Shown: positions 1-12,557, counted from the first letter of the stretch. The stretch is 64,000 nucleotides of DNA from Symbiodinium natans (GCA_905221605.1 CAJNDS010002496.1:27501-91500), one strand, 5' to 3'. Translations and numbers: made by a program. The notes: generated by a model from the letters alone, not told the origin.

Positions 1-40
1 AACCCTCCCTAGTCCCTAAACCCTAAACCCTAAAATGTCT
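1..40. repeat. Short telomere-type repeat tract
   Basis: The window opens with imperfect CCCTAAA units, the last three contiguous. This is the plant/alga-type telomere motif (TTTAGGG on the other strand). Similar degenerate tracts recur at 14.5-15.3 kb and 39.16 kb, so this is more likely an interstitial tract than the chromosome end, but the window edge leaves that open. Confidence 0.6.
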
Positions 41-594
41 ATATACAGATATTCAAACAAAAATGCATGTGCGAACTCATGACATGTGGAGGCCGTTCTT
101 GGCTTCTCTTGGGGTTCTCTTGGGCTCTTTTCGGCAAGGCCCGAAAGCGTGGGGAACCAAGATCCTCGACTCTTCCGAAACTCTCACTCTCACACGTGGT
201 ACTGTTTTTGTATCGACTCTAAAGGCTGCTCCCAGGCATGGCCTGCTGCTGAGGTTTGGGGCGCAATGGCGTATCCTGACCGCACCGACACTTCAGCACC
301 AACTGAACTAACTTGGCACCTGCAATACACTGTTGGGCGGTATTCAACACTCGCAAAGTGCGGCACTGAGAGTCTACACTGACAAGCCTCCTCGGCTGTG
401 GCCGCACGGCCAGTAGGGTTGGCGGAAGAGACCTGGCAAAAACCACTGCTCAGAACACTTTGCCTAGCTGCTGAAGTCAAGTTCAGGAGACACCGCCAAG
501 CTTTCAAAAGACCTCGAAGGAGCTGCTCCGCGGAACGCCCGGGTTCACCGGGCCCACAGCTCCTGAACAATTGTCCGCACAGGGCTGAGAGCGA

Positions 595-625
595 GAGGAG
601 ACAGAGAGAGAGAGAGAGAGAGAAA
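595..625. repeat. GA microsatellite
   Basis: A purine-only tract of GA/AG dinucleotides between two unremarkable stretches. No gene is seen across it. Confidence 0.8.
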
Positions 626-860
626 AATAGAGGGTCAGTGTACGCACGCAGCCCTTACGAGTTGGAGGCATTTGCATTCTGAGCTCGACCAGTGACACTT
701 GTAGCGGAAGCCACATTTCCAGAAAGCCATGCATTTTCAATGCTGGAGTGAACGGGTATGAATAGCAAAAGCTGACCCGTCTGGGTGCTTTGCTGGCAAG
801 TTTCAGGCGGTGGCTGCGGCGATGCTACAGCAGTGCTGCCGTGATGCACTGCTTCCTCGT

Positions 861-1175
861 TCATGCCCTGCTTCCCTCAAGTGCCCGGTCTCTCCGAATG
901 GCCGGCACCTCCTTGCAATCTTGGCGGCCTCGTTCAGTGACTTCAGCGCTGAGACCCGGTGTTGATTCGCAGCCCTCATCCATGTCAATGCTTCTCTGGC
1001 AGCAGGCCATTGTGCCCGGCCCTGTCCCGCTCTCCTGGCCCAATGTCCCGCCGAGTATCCCTGGAGTGCCCACTCCCAACCCAGAGAATGCCTCAGAGAA
1101 TCCAGCCTCCCGCTCTGCATCGACTTGTGCTTGAGTCAATTCGTTAGTTCTAAGATGGGGACGATCGAAGTACAT
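861..1175 (-). CDS. Candidate exon, unknown protein
   Basis: A 104-codon open frame with a mixed composition that looks coding: an acidic helix-like start (ELTQAQVDAEREAGFSEAF), a Gly-rich middle and a charged end. No family is recognised. The start shown is simply the first Met of the frame; a 5' splice junction is equally possible, since genes in this window are built of short exons. It lies on the minus strand like most supported exons here. Confidence 0.35.
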   Translation of the reverse strand: MYFDRPHLRTNELTQAQVDAEREAGFSEAFSGLGVGTPGILGGTLGQESGTGPGTMACCQRSIDMDEGCESTPGLSAEVTERGRQDCKEVPAIRRDRALEGSRA

Positions 1176-1615
1176 AATTTAATACGAAGTGGCGAGTTTT
1201 TGAGAAGAGGTAGAAAGGCTGGCGCCGGTGTGTCTTGAAAGCCCTCATTTACAATTAATCCAACTGCCAAGCCATGTACCAACATGTACCGAACATAAGA
1301 GGCTCGTCTTTCCTGACAGGAGACATGCGAAAGTGCGAAAGAGGCCAGATGCCTGCGTCAGCCTTGGTGATCTCTTGCCGGAGGAGCGCGATGCAGGCCT
1401 GGCATCTTTGAGGATATGAAGGCCAGTTGGAGCACGTGCAGGGTCCAGGGCTCATAGGGCACAGAATCCGAAGAGATGCTGAGGCCACGGACCATAATGG
1501 ATAGTGCGAAAGGCCATGATGCAACCGAATTCTCAGTCAGGAAAAAGGGGACCAAAATCCCCTAGTCTTCAAGCCCAAGCAAAACCGAAACCAGGTTCAC
1601 AACCCTCCACACTGT

Positions 1616-1900
1616 TTAGATCTTGTGCCGTCGTCTGATCAGACTTCGATGATTCGATGAGCTTCGAGTCTCCAAATCTGCAGCCGCGCGGCATCGGCAG
1701 CTTCGGTCGTCAGCCCCCGCAGCGGATGGGTCTGCACCTGCTGAAATGGTCAGCGACTTTGGCCAGAGGTATGTATCATCTTTCAAGTCAAAAATGGCTC
1801 TTAGAGGGATCTGCTGAGGGGCGAAATGGCCACGCAGGAAGCGCCCATTCTGCTCCGTCAGCAACTCCCTGTCGTCGATGGCCACCTCGGGAGAGATCAA
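1616..1900 (-). CDS. Candidate exon, unknown protein
   Basis: An open frame of 94 codons on the minus strand. Its first half (EVAIDDRELLTEQNGRFLRG, then aliphatic and aromatic residues) has the balanced charge of real coding sequence. Its Arg/Ser-rich end may already be intron. No domain is recognised and no clean splice pair was identified, so the limits are those of the open frame only. Confidence 0.35.
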   Translation of the reverse strand: MISPEVAIDDRELLTEQNGRFLRGHFAPQQIPLRAIFDLKDDTYLWPKSLTISAGADPSAAGADDRSCRCRAAADLETRSSSNHRSLIRRRHKI

Positions 1901-4006
1901 GTTCTGGAAAGTTGAACTTGTGGAAAAAATTGCTCGGAAACTTGTGGAGCTTGGCGGAAAGTGGCTAAAATTGCACCTCGGAAAGGTTGCGACTCGTCAA
2001 GCTGTAGTTAGTTTCCTTTGGTCCGGTGATCTGACATGACAGACTTACATGACAGACTTTTGGCCACCCTGTGTAGATGCGTGGCGAGTTCCGAAGGCAG
2101 CAGCTCACACGGCCCCCAGAAGCAAGAAGCTTCTAACAGCTGCCACCAAGCGGCCCAATTCTCCCACTTGTCTCCAGGATGGGTCCTGCCATGCGCGAGG
2201 TCTTCAAAGTTATCCGGCTAAAGCGTTGTGTAGCACAACATCGTTTACACTCATAGAATACGGTACAATCTAGTATGTTATAGTATAAGGCAAAATAATG
2301 TCGTAGAATATGACATGGTACCATGTGGCATGATGATATAATCCGATACACTGCATGCCGTCATCAAGAATTTCGTGCTGGCACGTGGTCAGGGTGATTG
2401 TGGCTGAAACTCTGCAGAGCAAGCCTATCAGGCTACGGGCCTGCTTCTGCATGTTTATACGAAGTTCTATTCTTTGGCGACTTTGGCTCTCGCCACCACT
2501 CCCAGATCGAACGAAAGGGCTTCGATGGACATCTGAATCTGAGCACAAGAGAGTTGGACAGTCTCCTCATATACTCTCGCTTCCATTCCAGAATTTCCGT
2601 GGGCCGCTGTGCCAAGTAGGGACTTTTGCCTCGGAAAAGACGCAAACTCACAAACCCCTGCAATGCAAGCAATCCTCTCACGCAAGCCCTTGTACAACTC
2701 GTCCTCCTATCCTAACTTCAGCCGCTGGAAAACTGCATTCTGTTATTCTGCCCTGCTGCAGGGCGTGCAACCGATGATCTCGAGCCCCACAGAGGCCAGT
2801 ACCTCGGGCGCAGCGTGCGCAGAGACTTTCAGAGAATCTGAGCCTCAAAGCAACTCAACCCCCTACCAGCCCCCCAAAAAAAAACACAAAAACAAAATAC
2901 CCAAACCCCCCCAAGAACCCAAGCCCGAAGGCGCCCCGCCCCCCCCCCCCCTTCATTTGGGCAAGCAGGCCTGCTGGGCCTCCGCCCGAGCCTCTGGATG
3001 GCGACCTTTGCTCGACTCCAGAGAAATGGACGGGCTTCAGCTGTTGCTTGAATATGTTGCATCCAATTTCCTTCCAACCTTTGAAGCCCTGGACCCCTGC
3101 CCAAGAATTGTCACCGGGTCCGCAACGCCAATCACTGGAGAGAACAATCTTCGCGCCGGTCTCTCGCACCACCTCAGGGTTCAACGGGCTTAGGCGCTTT
3201 TTGGGCAAGGTTTAGGGTCTGGGACGGCTATGGCATGTTTGGGGCAAGGTTTCGGAAAATTTGGGGCTTGAGTGGGGATCAGACGTCAGAGAGAGCTGCA
3301 GAATCAAAAGGATGACTGCAGGGTCTGCGGCCCGAGACTTCTGGGACACTCCGAACGATGCAACCTCTCTAACCTGCGGCTAAAGAACAGCTATTGAGCC
3401 GTGAGAGCTTGGGACTGCCGGGTGCAGATTGCGATTTTCAATCGTACGTCGAGCCCGCTGTTTTTTTGGTGGTAGACCATGATCTTAAGCCCCTTTGCAT
3501 CTGCGTCACGGCCGTGTTACAGCTTTGCTGGAACAGAAGTACAAGGCTCCTGCAGAGCATGCGCTTTCCGCGCCACTTTCCGCCACAACGGACAACACAC
3601 ACCCACATCCCGCTGGAAGATTGGCTGAAGGCCGAAAAAGGGAACAGTGTCAAGGCAAAAGAAAACTACTGCTCTGACAAAAACTGAGCTTGCTGCCCGA
3701 GCAAGGTTTTGCAGAAGCTTCCTTGGCAATGCACCCATGAGTCGATCACCCAATGGACCATGTGTTGGACAACTTTGTTGGAAGCAACTCGCACTGCTTA
3801 CGATGGTTGCAAGCACTTGTGACAGTCATTCGTTTGTTTGAAAGCAAACCTCGTCACGGCACTTTCTGGGGGCCCGAAAACCAACTCACGTCCACTGGTC
3901 CACACTCGATGCCCATCTAACTTGTAGCGTTGTGGACTGGATTGGGCCAAGAGTGACTCCAAAGGCACATCCCAAGACCAAGTTCATTCCAACAGCAAAC
4001 AGAGCT
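1901..4006. other. Stretch without a supported gene
   Basis: Several overlapping open frames exist on both strands, none with a recognisable motif or matched splice sites. A plus-strand frame at 2609-3193 includes a Pro/Lys-rich stretch translated from an A-run and a C-run (about 2873-2951), so it is not trusted. The sequence at 3200-3270 contains TTTAGGG-like fragments. Confidence 0.5.
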
Positions 4007-4711
4007 TCAGCAAAGAGTCTCTTCCATAATGCATGGACGACGGGTGACTAGAACACCGTCTATGTCCAGGAAGATGACACGCATTATCTCCGCATGGCAG
4101 TCGCCCGTGGCCAAGCGGCACACGGACAAAAAAACTGCAGGGATTCCAGCACTCGGATAACAAATCGAGCTTCTATCCTTCATCATGATGTGCCTTAAGC
4201 CACGACTTCGAGTAGCTCTTGTCCAAAACAGTACAGATTGCATGGGGTTTCTCTCTCTCTCTCTCTCTCTCGCTCTCTAGCTCTCTCTGGGGGTCTGGCA
4301 AGTTTGATATGCAAGTCCGATGCTATTTATGTTGTAGCTAGCACTGTGATGAAATGCTTTCTGGCATGCTGTCATTCCTGAAGCTCTACTTGCAAAACGC
4401 TCCTGCTTGCATCAAGCCAAACAACGTACTCGGCGAGCGAGAACAACTTCACTACTTCCCAAGAACAGCTTGACGCGACCCTGCATCAGAAAGGTTCAGC
4501 TGCCCTGCCTGTTGGTGGCCTCACGTCCCTCACGCGGACCCAAACCTTCCCTCAATGTCCTACTTGGCACGCGCTGCATACCTGTAGCTGAGTTTGCCCC
4601 CATAAGCATCGAAATCCTGAAGCCGCCGCTTGAAGCCTGGTCTTTGGGTGTGGTGTCGCACTTCAACTGGATGTATCCACGGCCGTCAGCCTGTGTTGCG
4701 ACATTCTCGAA
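4007..4711 (-). CDS. Two linked exons of a protein with a HAD phosphatase motif
   Basis: Exon 4582-4711 runs from an AG acceptor to a GTATGC donor and encodes 43 codons plus one base (ENVATQADGRGYIQLKCD, then a Ser/Gly-rich stretch). The next exon starts at 4134 after CTGCAG, two bases out of phase, so the two join in frame across a 447-bp GT-AG intron. The second exon encodes MRVIFLDIDGVLVTRR, a textbook HAD-superfamily motif I (hhhDxDGxL): the first Asp is the nucleophile and the second the acid/base in phosphotransfer. The frame then meets a stop at 4007. The other HAD motifs are not visible, so either the fold continues in unseen exons or this is a fragment. Substrate unknown. The motif and splice phase are seen; the HAD assignment rests on one motif. 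Confidence 0.5.
4249..4289. repeat. CT microsatellite inside an intron
   Basis: A CT-dinucleotide run lying within the intron predicted between the two exons of the HAD-motif gene. Confidence 0.8.
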
Positions 4712-5703
4712 CTAAGGTGCAGGGTTCTATTTCTATTTCGGGCAACTAACCTGAGCTCACAGCAGCCCCAAGATATGGACATCACATGCGGAGGAAAAAA
4801 GATACCATGAGCCTGAGCTTCCTCGCCAACGCGTTACTGCAGAAAACATGTCAGGGAGATTGCGTTCACCCCTTGAGCAAGTTTCCTGCGCGGTGCCCCT
4901 GCAGTAATATCCCCCCCACCACCAGCCTCCTTCAACCCCCCCCCCAACCCCCCTCGCCTCGTATTGCTTCTTTGCTATGTATTCTCGGTATTTTTGCTCC
5001 ACCGTGCTTCCCCTTGACAGTCTGCGTGGCAAACCTGCCAGCTCCTTGCGTAGCGTGAAAATTCTGCTTTCGGCTGCGATGACTGGCTATGTTTCATATT
5101 TAACAATACAGTTGCTAGTATGTTGCACCGTGATGATGACGAGGATGTTGGTGATGATGAATATGACTATGAGATATCATGGCTGTTGCTCTGATTCTTA
5201 TCTGTCTTCACCTTCCGGTCTCAGAATGCGCGCTGAGGCTCGCAGGCTTTGTTTAGGATTTAGCTTGAGCTCAATTTCGTCTAGAGATTCCCCACTCTTC
5301 ACTACTCACCCACATGGTGCCTGGCCCCGCTTCCGGCACCGCACCTTGAGCTAGCCTTCATCGCTTACTCAGGGCAGCTATGCCCCAAGCGTTGCTTGGC
5401 ACATACTTGGCACATACTTGGCACACGACAAAAAAAGCACAGCAGCTGCGATTGGCCTTCTTGAAATTAGCATCCGAATTGAATGGGCTCCAGTCCTTTC
5501 GCACATGTGGGAATCAGATGAATCTTGGTCGCGACACCCTCCGGGCTGTTGAATCGTTTGGACGCCAGAGACTGTGCGTAGCCATTTGAGTTCAAGTGCC
5601 GGCAGCCTGCCATGAATCCCAACCTAGTTAATCTACGACAATCTTCTTGTGCTCATGGACACGCAGCAACATCACGGCAACTGCACGGCGACCGCATGGT
5701 GGC

Positions 5704-5752
<49 letters not shown>

Positions 5753-6493
5753 CACCATATTTTGACGATCTGCAATCTTGTTCACGCCATGCCCGGCAGT
5801 ATCTGGGAACGAAGATCGCCTGCGGCATTGAATCCCCGCTCAACATGCTGGAGCAGGGCCGCCATGCCAAGAGCACTGTCACTCGCCCAAGCTCACTATA
5901 GCCAGCAGCTTGCAGGCAAGCAAGGCTCTGCAATGGGTATGGGGCCATGAGATCTAGGTTTCATGACATGTCAGAGCTTGATGAGCTTGGTCCAGTGACA
6001 GAGGATGAACGGAAACAGATCCCTTCAAAGGGCTTCCAGTCTTCACCAAGGCTGCCGTTCTTGCGAATTCCGTGCCACTTATGCAAGGCCGGCAGAGAGG
6101 TCATCAGCCTTGCAGCAAATCCTACTCAACGCAGGATTCGCGCCATTTTTTTTGCAACTGCTTTTTTTGATAAAGCCGAACAGCACATCACAGTGATCAA
6201 TTGACACAACATACCAGAATATTGCAGCTTCACTGCAAGATCAACACGAGGGCCGACATAACATCTGGACAACGCAGGAACTTTGAGCCAGGCCATGGGC
6301 AGTATAGAGCATGATTGTTCACAGTGCTGCAGCGTCGGCCCTGAGATTGATCCAGTTCCTGACTTCAGCCATGTGGAGACGCGTCCGTGAGCTGACCTTG
6401 CAGACAGAATGCCGAAAGAGATCAGCAGCGAGTCTACGTGAACATGCTTGCTATATCCAGCACATATCTCCGGCCCTCCGTAACTACTCTCAC
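4712..6493. other. Stretch without a supported gene, with an AGC repeat
   Basis: No exon could be supported. A trinucleotide AGC/CAG run of about 15 units lies at 5704-5750; it produces poly-Ala, poly-Ser and poly-Leu artefacts in three frames. A C-rich tract lies at 4911-4955. Confidence 0.5.
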
Positions 6494-6551
6494 CCTAGCG
6501 CCGGCAAGCTGGCCTTGCTGGAAGGATGCGCGGTCCCACATCAAGGCTAAC
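6494..6551 (-). CDS. Candidate 58-nt exon
   Basis: A very short frame (LALMWDRASFQQGQLAGAR) bounded by AG at its upstream edge and GTGAGA at its downstream edge, both good splice signals. It may belong to the same minus-strand gene as the exons at 7363-7471, 8345-8524 and 8926-9043. No family is recognised; the call rests on splice signals and composition. Confidence 0.35.
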
Positions 6552-7362
6552 CTGGTTGTTTGAAGGTCGGTGCAGGACGCAAATTTGAAGGAAAATGAGA
6601 AATGCAATGGCAGGGGCCTCAGGCATGGAATGCCACAGCTCAGTAGGAGATCAAAGGGGATCAACAGGGGTTTCGTTTAGGCATCTCCTGCTGCGATGCA
6701 TTGATGGAACCGTGACTGCATTAAGCATCCATCTCATCCCTGCTGTCCTTCGCCAAAGCTCTGTGAAGAAAATTCTACGCTTAGGCTTATTTGATGCGTG
6801 GTGCAGCTGAGAACTATATCTCGCTTCGAGGCCACGACAGGCGGCCGAGGTCTCCAGAAGCCACTGCAGACGCAGCTTCGAACTGCAAGCAGAGCCTTCG
6901 TGAGCCACAATCACTAATTACCTTCGAGACTAAGTTCCACAATGAGAGTTTGGCGACAACTACACACTACACTCGGTTCGGGGAAGGCATACGCATGCTC
7001 CGAAACGGCAGGTTGGCAACTTGCAGCGTTGTCCTGCTACAGTAAAACCCCTAACCTCCTTGGAAGGCCTGAATGGCACCAGGGCTTGAGATGAGGGCTT
7101 GAAGAGCTTGTGATGCTTATTCAGTGCCCCAGAAAGAGGTACTCTGGGCTGCTGGCGACGGTGCCGGCTCGATCCAAAGCAGCCGGCCAGAGGCATCCCA
7201 CTGCGCCTGATAGCGGCTTGGGGTTGCGGCAGACTTGAGGCTTCTTGTGGCATTCCCCTTTGATTGGTTCCTTGCTCATGTTGTCGGGGTTGGGACACAA
7301 AACCTCGCAACCTACCAACGGCGCGATGGAGGATTTGCCACCAGTAAGGCGTTCGCTCTTAC

Positions 7363-7471
7363 AGACCGTTGTGCAGCGTAGAGTAAATGTCGATAGCCCC
7401 TGCAACCTCTTCAAGCCTCAAGTCCAGAGTTGCTCTTTTCTCCGAATGGTGCAGGAGCACAGAACCTGGCC
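7363..7471 (-). CDS. Candidate 109-nt exon
   Basis: Begins after a CACAG acceptor and ends at a strong GTAAGA donor. The frame reads as an amphipathic segment (SEKRATLDLRLEEVAGAIDI). Without splicing at this donor the frame hits a stop at once. Function unknown. Likely part of a minus-strand multi-exon gene with the neighbouring exons at 6494-6551 and 8345-9043; the order is inferred and the intervening exons are not all found. Confidence 0.45.
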
Positions 7472-8344
7472 CTGTGCAGTTGCGCAGTAACACTGCTGAG
7501 AGCTCGCAGCACCTCTGCCTAGATTCCTGCCGGACGTTTGCTTTGCAGTGGATCCTGGTCGGATTCTGTTTTGCGAAAGTCGAATTAGGATGAGCCACCT
7601 TCCTTGTCGCAGTTCTCACTTTGGTTTAGGAAGATTTGTCCCGCTTTCCTGGATCCCTCCAAGTTGCACACGCAAAGTACCCATAAGTGCAATCACCCCT
7701 TGCACTCGCAATGCCTTCGCACGGATGGAGGTGGACTCACCTCCCCTGCAAACACCAGATGGGCACTGTGCTGGAAGTGGTCTGAGAATATGTGACATGT
7801 GCTTGTGTCACGGATATCTGAGTGAGAGAGGAAAATTTTGCACTGGGCCCATCCTGACCCCGAATGCGCTGGCCTGCTGAGCACGACCATGCCCTCGCTC
7901 TCGAGGAACTCGATCCTCGCGTTGGCACGCGAATTGCGAATTGTGCAGCTTCTCATGAGGTTCAGGAGTTGCACAGGCCTTCTAGATCTGGCCATCAGGC
8001 TGCTGTGTCCTTCTGTCACTACTCGGAAAGATGCATCACTTGCAGCAATAGTGCCACAACTGCGCATAAGGATGGAGAGGTGGCCCGAGGTCATGCGCAC
8101 ACGATGTCTGAGTGAGGTTGTTGGTGCCGCACAGCCCGTCCACTGCCCTGAACCTCAACTGCTGAACCAAACCAAGCTTCAAATCTCAAATCTCTCCTTG
8201 GCAAGCCCATGTCCGCCTCAAAGGCAGCCAAGCGCTGCAAGCGCGCAATCTGGCGAGCCACAGGGGGAGTCGTGGGGTGGTCGCATGCACCCGGGCCCTG
8301 GCTTCCCAACCAATGTGCCATCTTCCCCAAAGTATCCCCCCTAC

Positions 8345-8524
8345 AAGGCATCCAAAGGCATCCAACCATGGTGTGCCTCTTCCAACTCTGCGGCTTCGAG
8401 CTTGGCAAAGTATTGTACCAAGCCCTGGCAGAGCATCTGATCTCCGATGCAATCTCCATCCATCTCTAGAATTTTCTGAGTTTGCAACTCGCTCATGGAC
8501 TCAGGGAGTTTTGACATTGGGCAC
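8345..8524 (-). CDS. Candidate 180-nt exon, helical protein
   Basis: Starts after a CCAG acceptor and ends at GTAGGG. It encodes about 59 residues with a clear helical, acidic character (KLPESMSELQTQKILEMDGD, later AKLEAAELEEAHH). The frame closes at the donor. No known domain. Together with 8926-9043 it suggests a coiled-coil or helical protein of unknown role on the minus strand. Confidence 0.5.
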
Positions 8525-8925
8525 CTGGGTACGCCGTTTCCAGCTGCCTTGAGTCTAAGACTTGGACATATCCCTCTGAACCGAATTTCTAGGCACCTCC
8601 TCATCATCAGGGGCAGAAGAGGTTCGGAGCCTCTTTGCCTCAGAACCAAGTTGAGTGCTGGATCGGGCTTCGACTCGACGGGACAGCCAGGCAATCAGAA
8701 TATTGATCGGATCATAGCCAAGACGCTCGAACCATACTCAGACTCTAGACGTACAGCATTCCAGCGAAATGTCCCAGGGATCTCTCAGGAACGCTCACAT
8801 TCTGCCCGCCCAAGCTGGGGCCACATCCACTGAACGAGGCCCAGTCAACTCCTCCTGGCATCGACGGAGTGGAGATGCACAAGGGACTCGACTTTGAGCC
8901 GTCGGCACATGGTGATGCTTCAAAC

Positions 8926-9043
8926 AGCGTCTCCCATCTCCGTATCACACCACACCTCGTCTTGCTCTTCTTGAATCGAGGCGCGCAAATCCTCCAGCTC
9001 CTCTTGGCAGAGCCTGTGGGACAAGCTCTGGCATCTCTCGCAT
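8926..9043 (-). CDS. Candidate 118-nt exon, coiled-coil-like
   Basis: Found outside the longest open frames: after an AG acceptor, one base and 39 codons run to a GT. The segment is strongly coding-like (CQEELEDLRASIQEEQDEVW) with a heptad-like Glu/Leu pattern suggesting a coiled coil. The frame stops just beyond the donor. It is upstream, in transcript order, of the helical exon at 8345-8524, which has similar composition. Confidence 0.45.
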
Positions 9044-9797
9044 CTAGCAGTTCGGTCCGAGGTTGCCAATGGTTGGTGCCGTGGAGGAAGACTTGTGAAG
9101 AGGAGCCGAGGGGTGCAGAAGAAGTGGTAGCAACGGAGGGAGATGAAGAGAGCAATTCGAGTTTGGTCTTCGTGCGCAGCATAGCTGTGGTCATAAACAG
9201 GAGGAGTGGGAGGTCAGTCAACAGCACCTAGCACCCTTTGCCGCCGCAATCGTGTTGCATGTCGCGTTGCCCGTGCCCCTTCATGTCCGTACAGCAACGG
9301 CTCCTGAATCTTTCCAAGGCATCCCTCTGGGTCTTTGCCAACTCCTGCACAGAATACAACACACACACACACATAGACAGAGCGAAACATGCAAGAAGCA
9401 CCGACCAAGGTACATAGAAGATCACAAAAGCACCTTCATTTAACCCCCAAGAGCATGTCTACAGGATTTCAAGAGCACATGTTCGGCTAGAACAAGAAGA
9501 CCAGGATCTGGTCTCCTTCCCCCCCGTCCCAACCGCCGGAGCCGAAATCCGATGTGCACCCCGCGTGGGGCCAGGCCGGCCCCCACGGCGGCGGCCGCGC
9601 AAACGTTTACAATGATATGCAAGTCAGAAAGCGCCGGCCAGAGACCATCCCCGTCCCGTCCTCGCTCAGGCGAGCGTGCTCTTCCAGCTCACGGAGAAGT
9701 TCCTCCCCCAGAACCTGTCGCTCCCCACAGCTGCTGTGTAGGCGTGCTTTGAATCACGGAGTGGAGATGGAACTTGAGGACTCTATGCTGTGATGCC

Positions 9798-10296
9798 TCA
9801 AACATGCGACTCGGATTCTACAGAGTTACGCAAGTCGTCAAAAAGGCCGTGTGCGGTCGCTCCCAGCCGCCTCCTCTTCTGCTGAGAGCTGGCAAAAAGT
9901 GCGCTCCAGCGCTTCTCCTGGTGAAGATGCCCCAACAATGGGGGGACGAGTAACGGTGAGTCTGGCCCCAAAGGGGGAGCCGAAACTCTGATGTAGCTAA
10001 GGGCGGCGCCTGGGTCCAGCATAGCGAGAGAATTCTACCAGTGGAAACATGCTGAACATGTTAACCCATTCATGGTCTAGCCTGGTAAGCCACCAGACTC
10101 TTGCATCTGCATGAAGTGGCGCTGGGCCTGCACATGCAGATGCGGGTTCGTACGAGATGGGAGCTCCACTGGAGAGAGAGGTGGTGTCCTCATACCCATA
10201 GAAATCGGACAAGAAAATTAGCCGGGAAAATTTAAATGCAGAAGCCACGGCATGCTCCCTTCGGACATCCTGTGTGTGCGACTGGTCTGGTGGCAC
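9798..10296 (-). CDS. Two-exon 3' end of an unknown gene
   Basis: The upstream exon (10039 to at most 10296) contains FLSDFYGYEDTTSL and a Trp-rich stretch ending NMFSMFPL, then a GTAGAA donor. A 121-bp intron follows, ending TCACCAG. The terminal exon at 9798-9917 is exactly 40 codons including a TGA stop and reads through a basic patch (SSQQKRRRLG), possibly a nuclear localisation signal, into an acidic tail. Both junctions are phase 0, which strongly supports this joining. No domain is recognised. The 5' end of the upstream exon is not fixed. Confidence 0.55.
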
Positions 10297-11610
10297 AGTG
10301 AGCCCCGAATGGACATCCGCAAGAGGGCACGATGCTTACCTTTTAGCAACCTGATGTTTTTTGTTTATGTAGAAGATGGACTGTTGTATTGGAAAGTATT
10401 GTGTATACACATCTTTTCATGAAAGAACATATTATATATCTTAGCCTAGCAAACTGCTCGGCAGCATGCAGCCTCGACCGAGAGGAACATGAACTTTCTC
10501 TGCTTGAACTCCTGCAAGGCTGGGCTCTGCAGGAAGCAGACGTGTGAAGCAAAGGCATGCCTCAGGATTCTTCACTGAGCTTCAATGCTGCACGACACAC
10601 TTATGCACGCAGACACGCTGCTTTGTCATGAGCCCAACAGTCGGCGAAACCAGCCTGCAACACTGTCATTCAAAACTGCTACAGCTGAAGCTTCAGCTAA
10701 GCGCTTGTCCTGCTCCCAGTCGTCGCCCTCGTCTGCATTCGGCTCCGGCTCCTTCTTGTGGGAGTATGAGGCTGTTGTGGCTTTGGGCGCTCAACAATTC
10801 AGTATTCGGTGTCGCGCATCTTCAGACTGCAATGCCCGATGATGTGCAATGCAAGCAAAGTACGGGAGCTACGGCTTTGCTTTACTTGTGGCAACTGTCT
10901 CTCTGCAGTGTTGTAACTGCAGACGCTCCTTCAGCATGGCTTCACTTCACATGACCTTGAAGCCCAAGACCCCAAAACTTCCTAAACATCCGAATTCCTT
11001 ATACCGAGACTGCGAGGCAGCGTCTCCTCATCGGCCAGATTCAGAGCTTCCAGTAGGGCCCCGCACCTCCAGAGGTAGAGCGGGCATGGTTGGCTTGTTT
11101 GCGGCATCAAGAGCCAAGAACCAGCTTCAGCTGCTGGGATGGACTTGCAAGCTCCCAGGGCACTTACTGTTTCTTCTCATTACTTCCAGCAGACAGGAGC
11201 ACCATAAGAACCGAAATACCACAGGCTCTCACGAGTTGAACTTCTGCCTGGCAACTTGCGGCAGCAGTTCCAAAGCCATGAGCCCAAGGGCTGTTGAAGT
11301 CGGTCGGCTCGCCGGCAGAAGAAGAACAACAAACTAGCATGATATGTGGCATGTGATTGCATACGAAACAATGTCGCTTTTGCCCTGGAGCCAGAACTGT
11401 TCACCTGATTTGATTGGGATATGTTTCATTGGTATATCTGAGCTGCCCATGGCAGCTTAGCACAAGACAATAGGCCTAAGCACACGAGACACATGTGACC
11501 AGCAAGGAGAGCCGACACTGGGATTTCGCGTAATTCGACGAGTTCACATTCAGCCTCAGCGACTCTAGCAGACTCTAGCAACACGTTCATGCCACAGCAC
11601 ACAGAGTCTC
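10297..11610. other. Stretch without a supported gene
   Basis: Contains overlapping open frames on both strands; the longest is on the plus strand at 10849-11337. None has a motif or matched splice junctions. The 10340-10450 part is AT-rich. Confidence 0.45.
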
Positions 11611-11703
11611 AAAAAAGCGGCTTCTCCTCGGGGAAGAGGCCAAGCAGCATGCGCATGTACTCGCCAGTGCCTGTGAGATGTTCTGCAAACCACAAGGGCA
11701 TCA
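11611..11703 (-). CDS. Candidate 93-nt exon, hydrophobic
   Basis: Follows a CTACTAG acceptor and reads MPLWFAEHLTGTGEYMRMLL then GLFPEEKP before a stop. If it is spliced, the donor must be a GA-type site (TTTTTT then GAGACT), a class reported for dinoflagellates but weaker evidence than GT. Unknown function; composition suggests a membrane-near or helical segment. Confidence 0.35.
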
Positions 11704-12557
11704 CTAGTAGAATGAATTGTGCTGACCACCGGCAGATGCTTCGTCGTGAAGTCACCACTAATTACAGTACCTACTGTAATGAGCTGCAAGTGTACAAGCC
11801 ACGATGTAGCCAGTCATGAGCTCTGAGACCCAAGCTCGGGTGGCACAGGAAGAAGCCAGGAGAGATGATCTGGCAGCCAAGGCTACATGGTTTACCCATG
11901 TTTCTCTTCCGTTCAGATGTTAAGGCTCCTGCTGTGCTGGAAGCCCTTAAACATGAACTTTTTTTGAGCAAGAAGGCGACCGTTCATTCCTGAGAACCCT
12001 CCAGGCCCTCACCGCAAGCTTGGTAGCAGCTGTCAACTATCATCTGATCTCTGGCGAACTGAATACCCACCGCCCGACTCTCGCTGACGTGCAGTACATA
12101 TCAATTCGGGACGGGTCTACGTTTAAGTACAGCCAATGTTGCATTCGGGACTTCAGATAGAGCAGTGCCCATTCAATGCAGTCACCACATCAAAGCCTCA
12201 TCAGGTTTTGAAAGGAAGACAAGTTGTAACGGGGCAACCCCACAACTACTGTTGCTACTCATGTTGCTACTCTTCCACTGACCATCGCCTGCTTGTCATT
12301 GCTTTTCAGCTTGCGAGCGTCCACGTGCCAGGACACCAGGTAACATCCCAGCCTCACAGAGGGCTCTGAAGGCTCCGCAAAGTCCTAATGCGAAGGCCCA
12401 GTTGCCCCTTGCTCGCAAAACCACCCACTTTCCAGCCTCCCAGTTGTCTGGACTTGCACGGTCTGGGGCTCCAGGGGGTCCACCAAGGGCACACCTGGGA
12501 CTCCAGGGGGGGCCACAGAAGAAGCAGGTATTTGAAGGACCCACGCTGACGTGCTAC

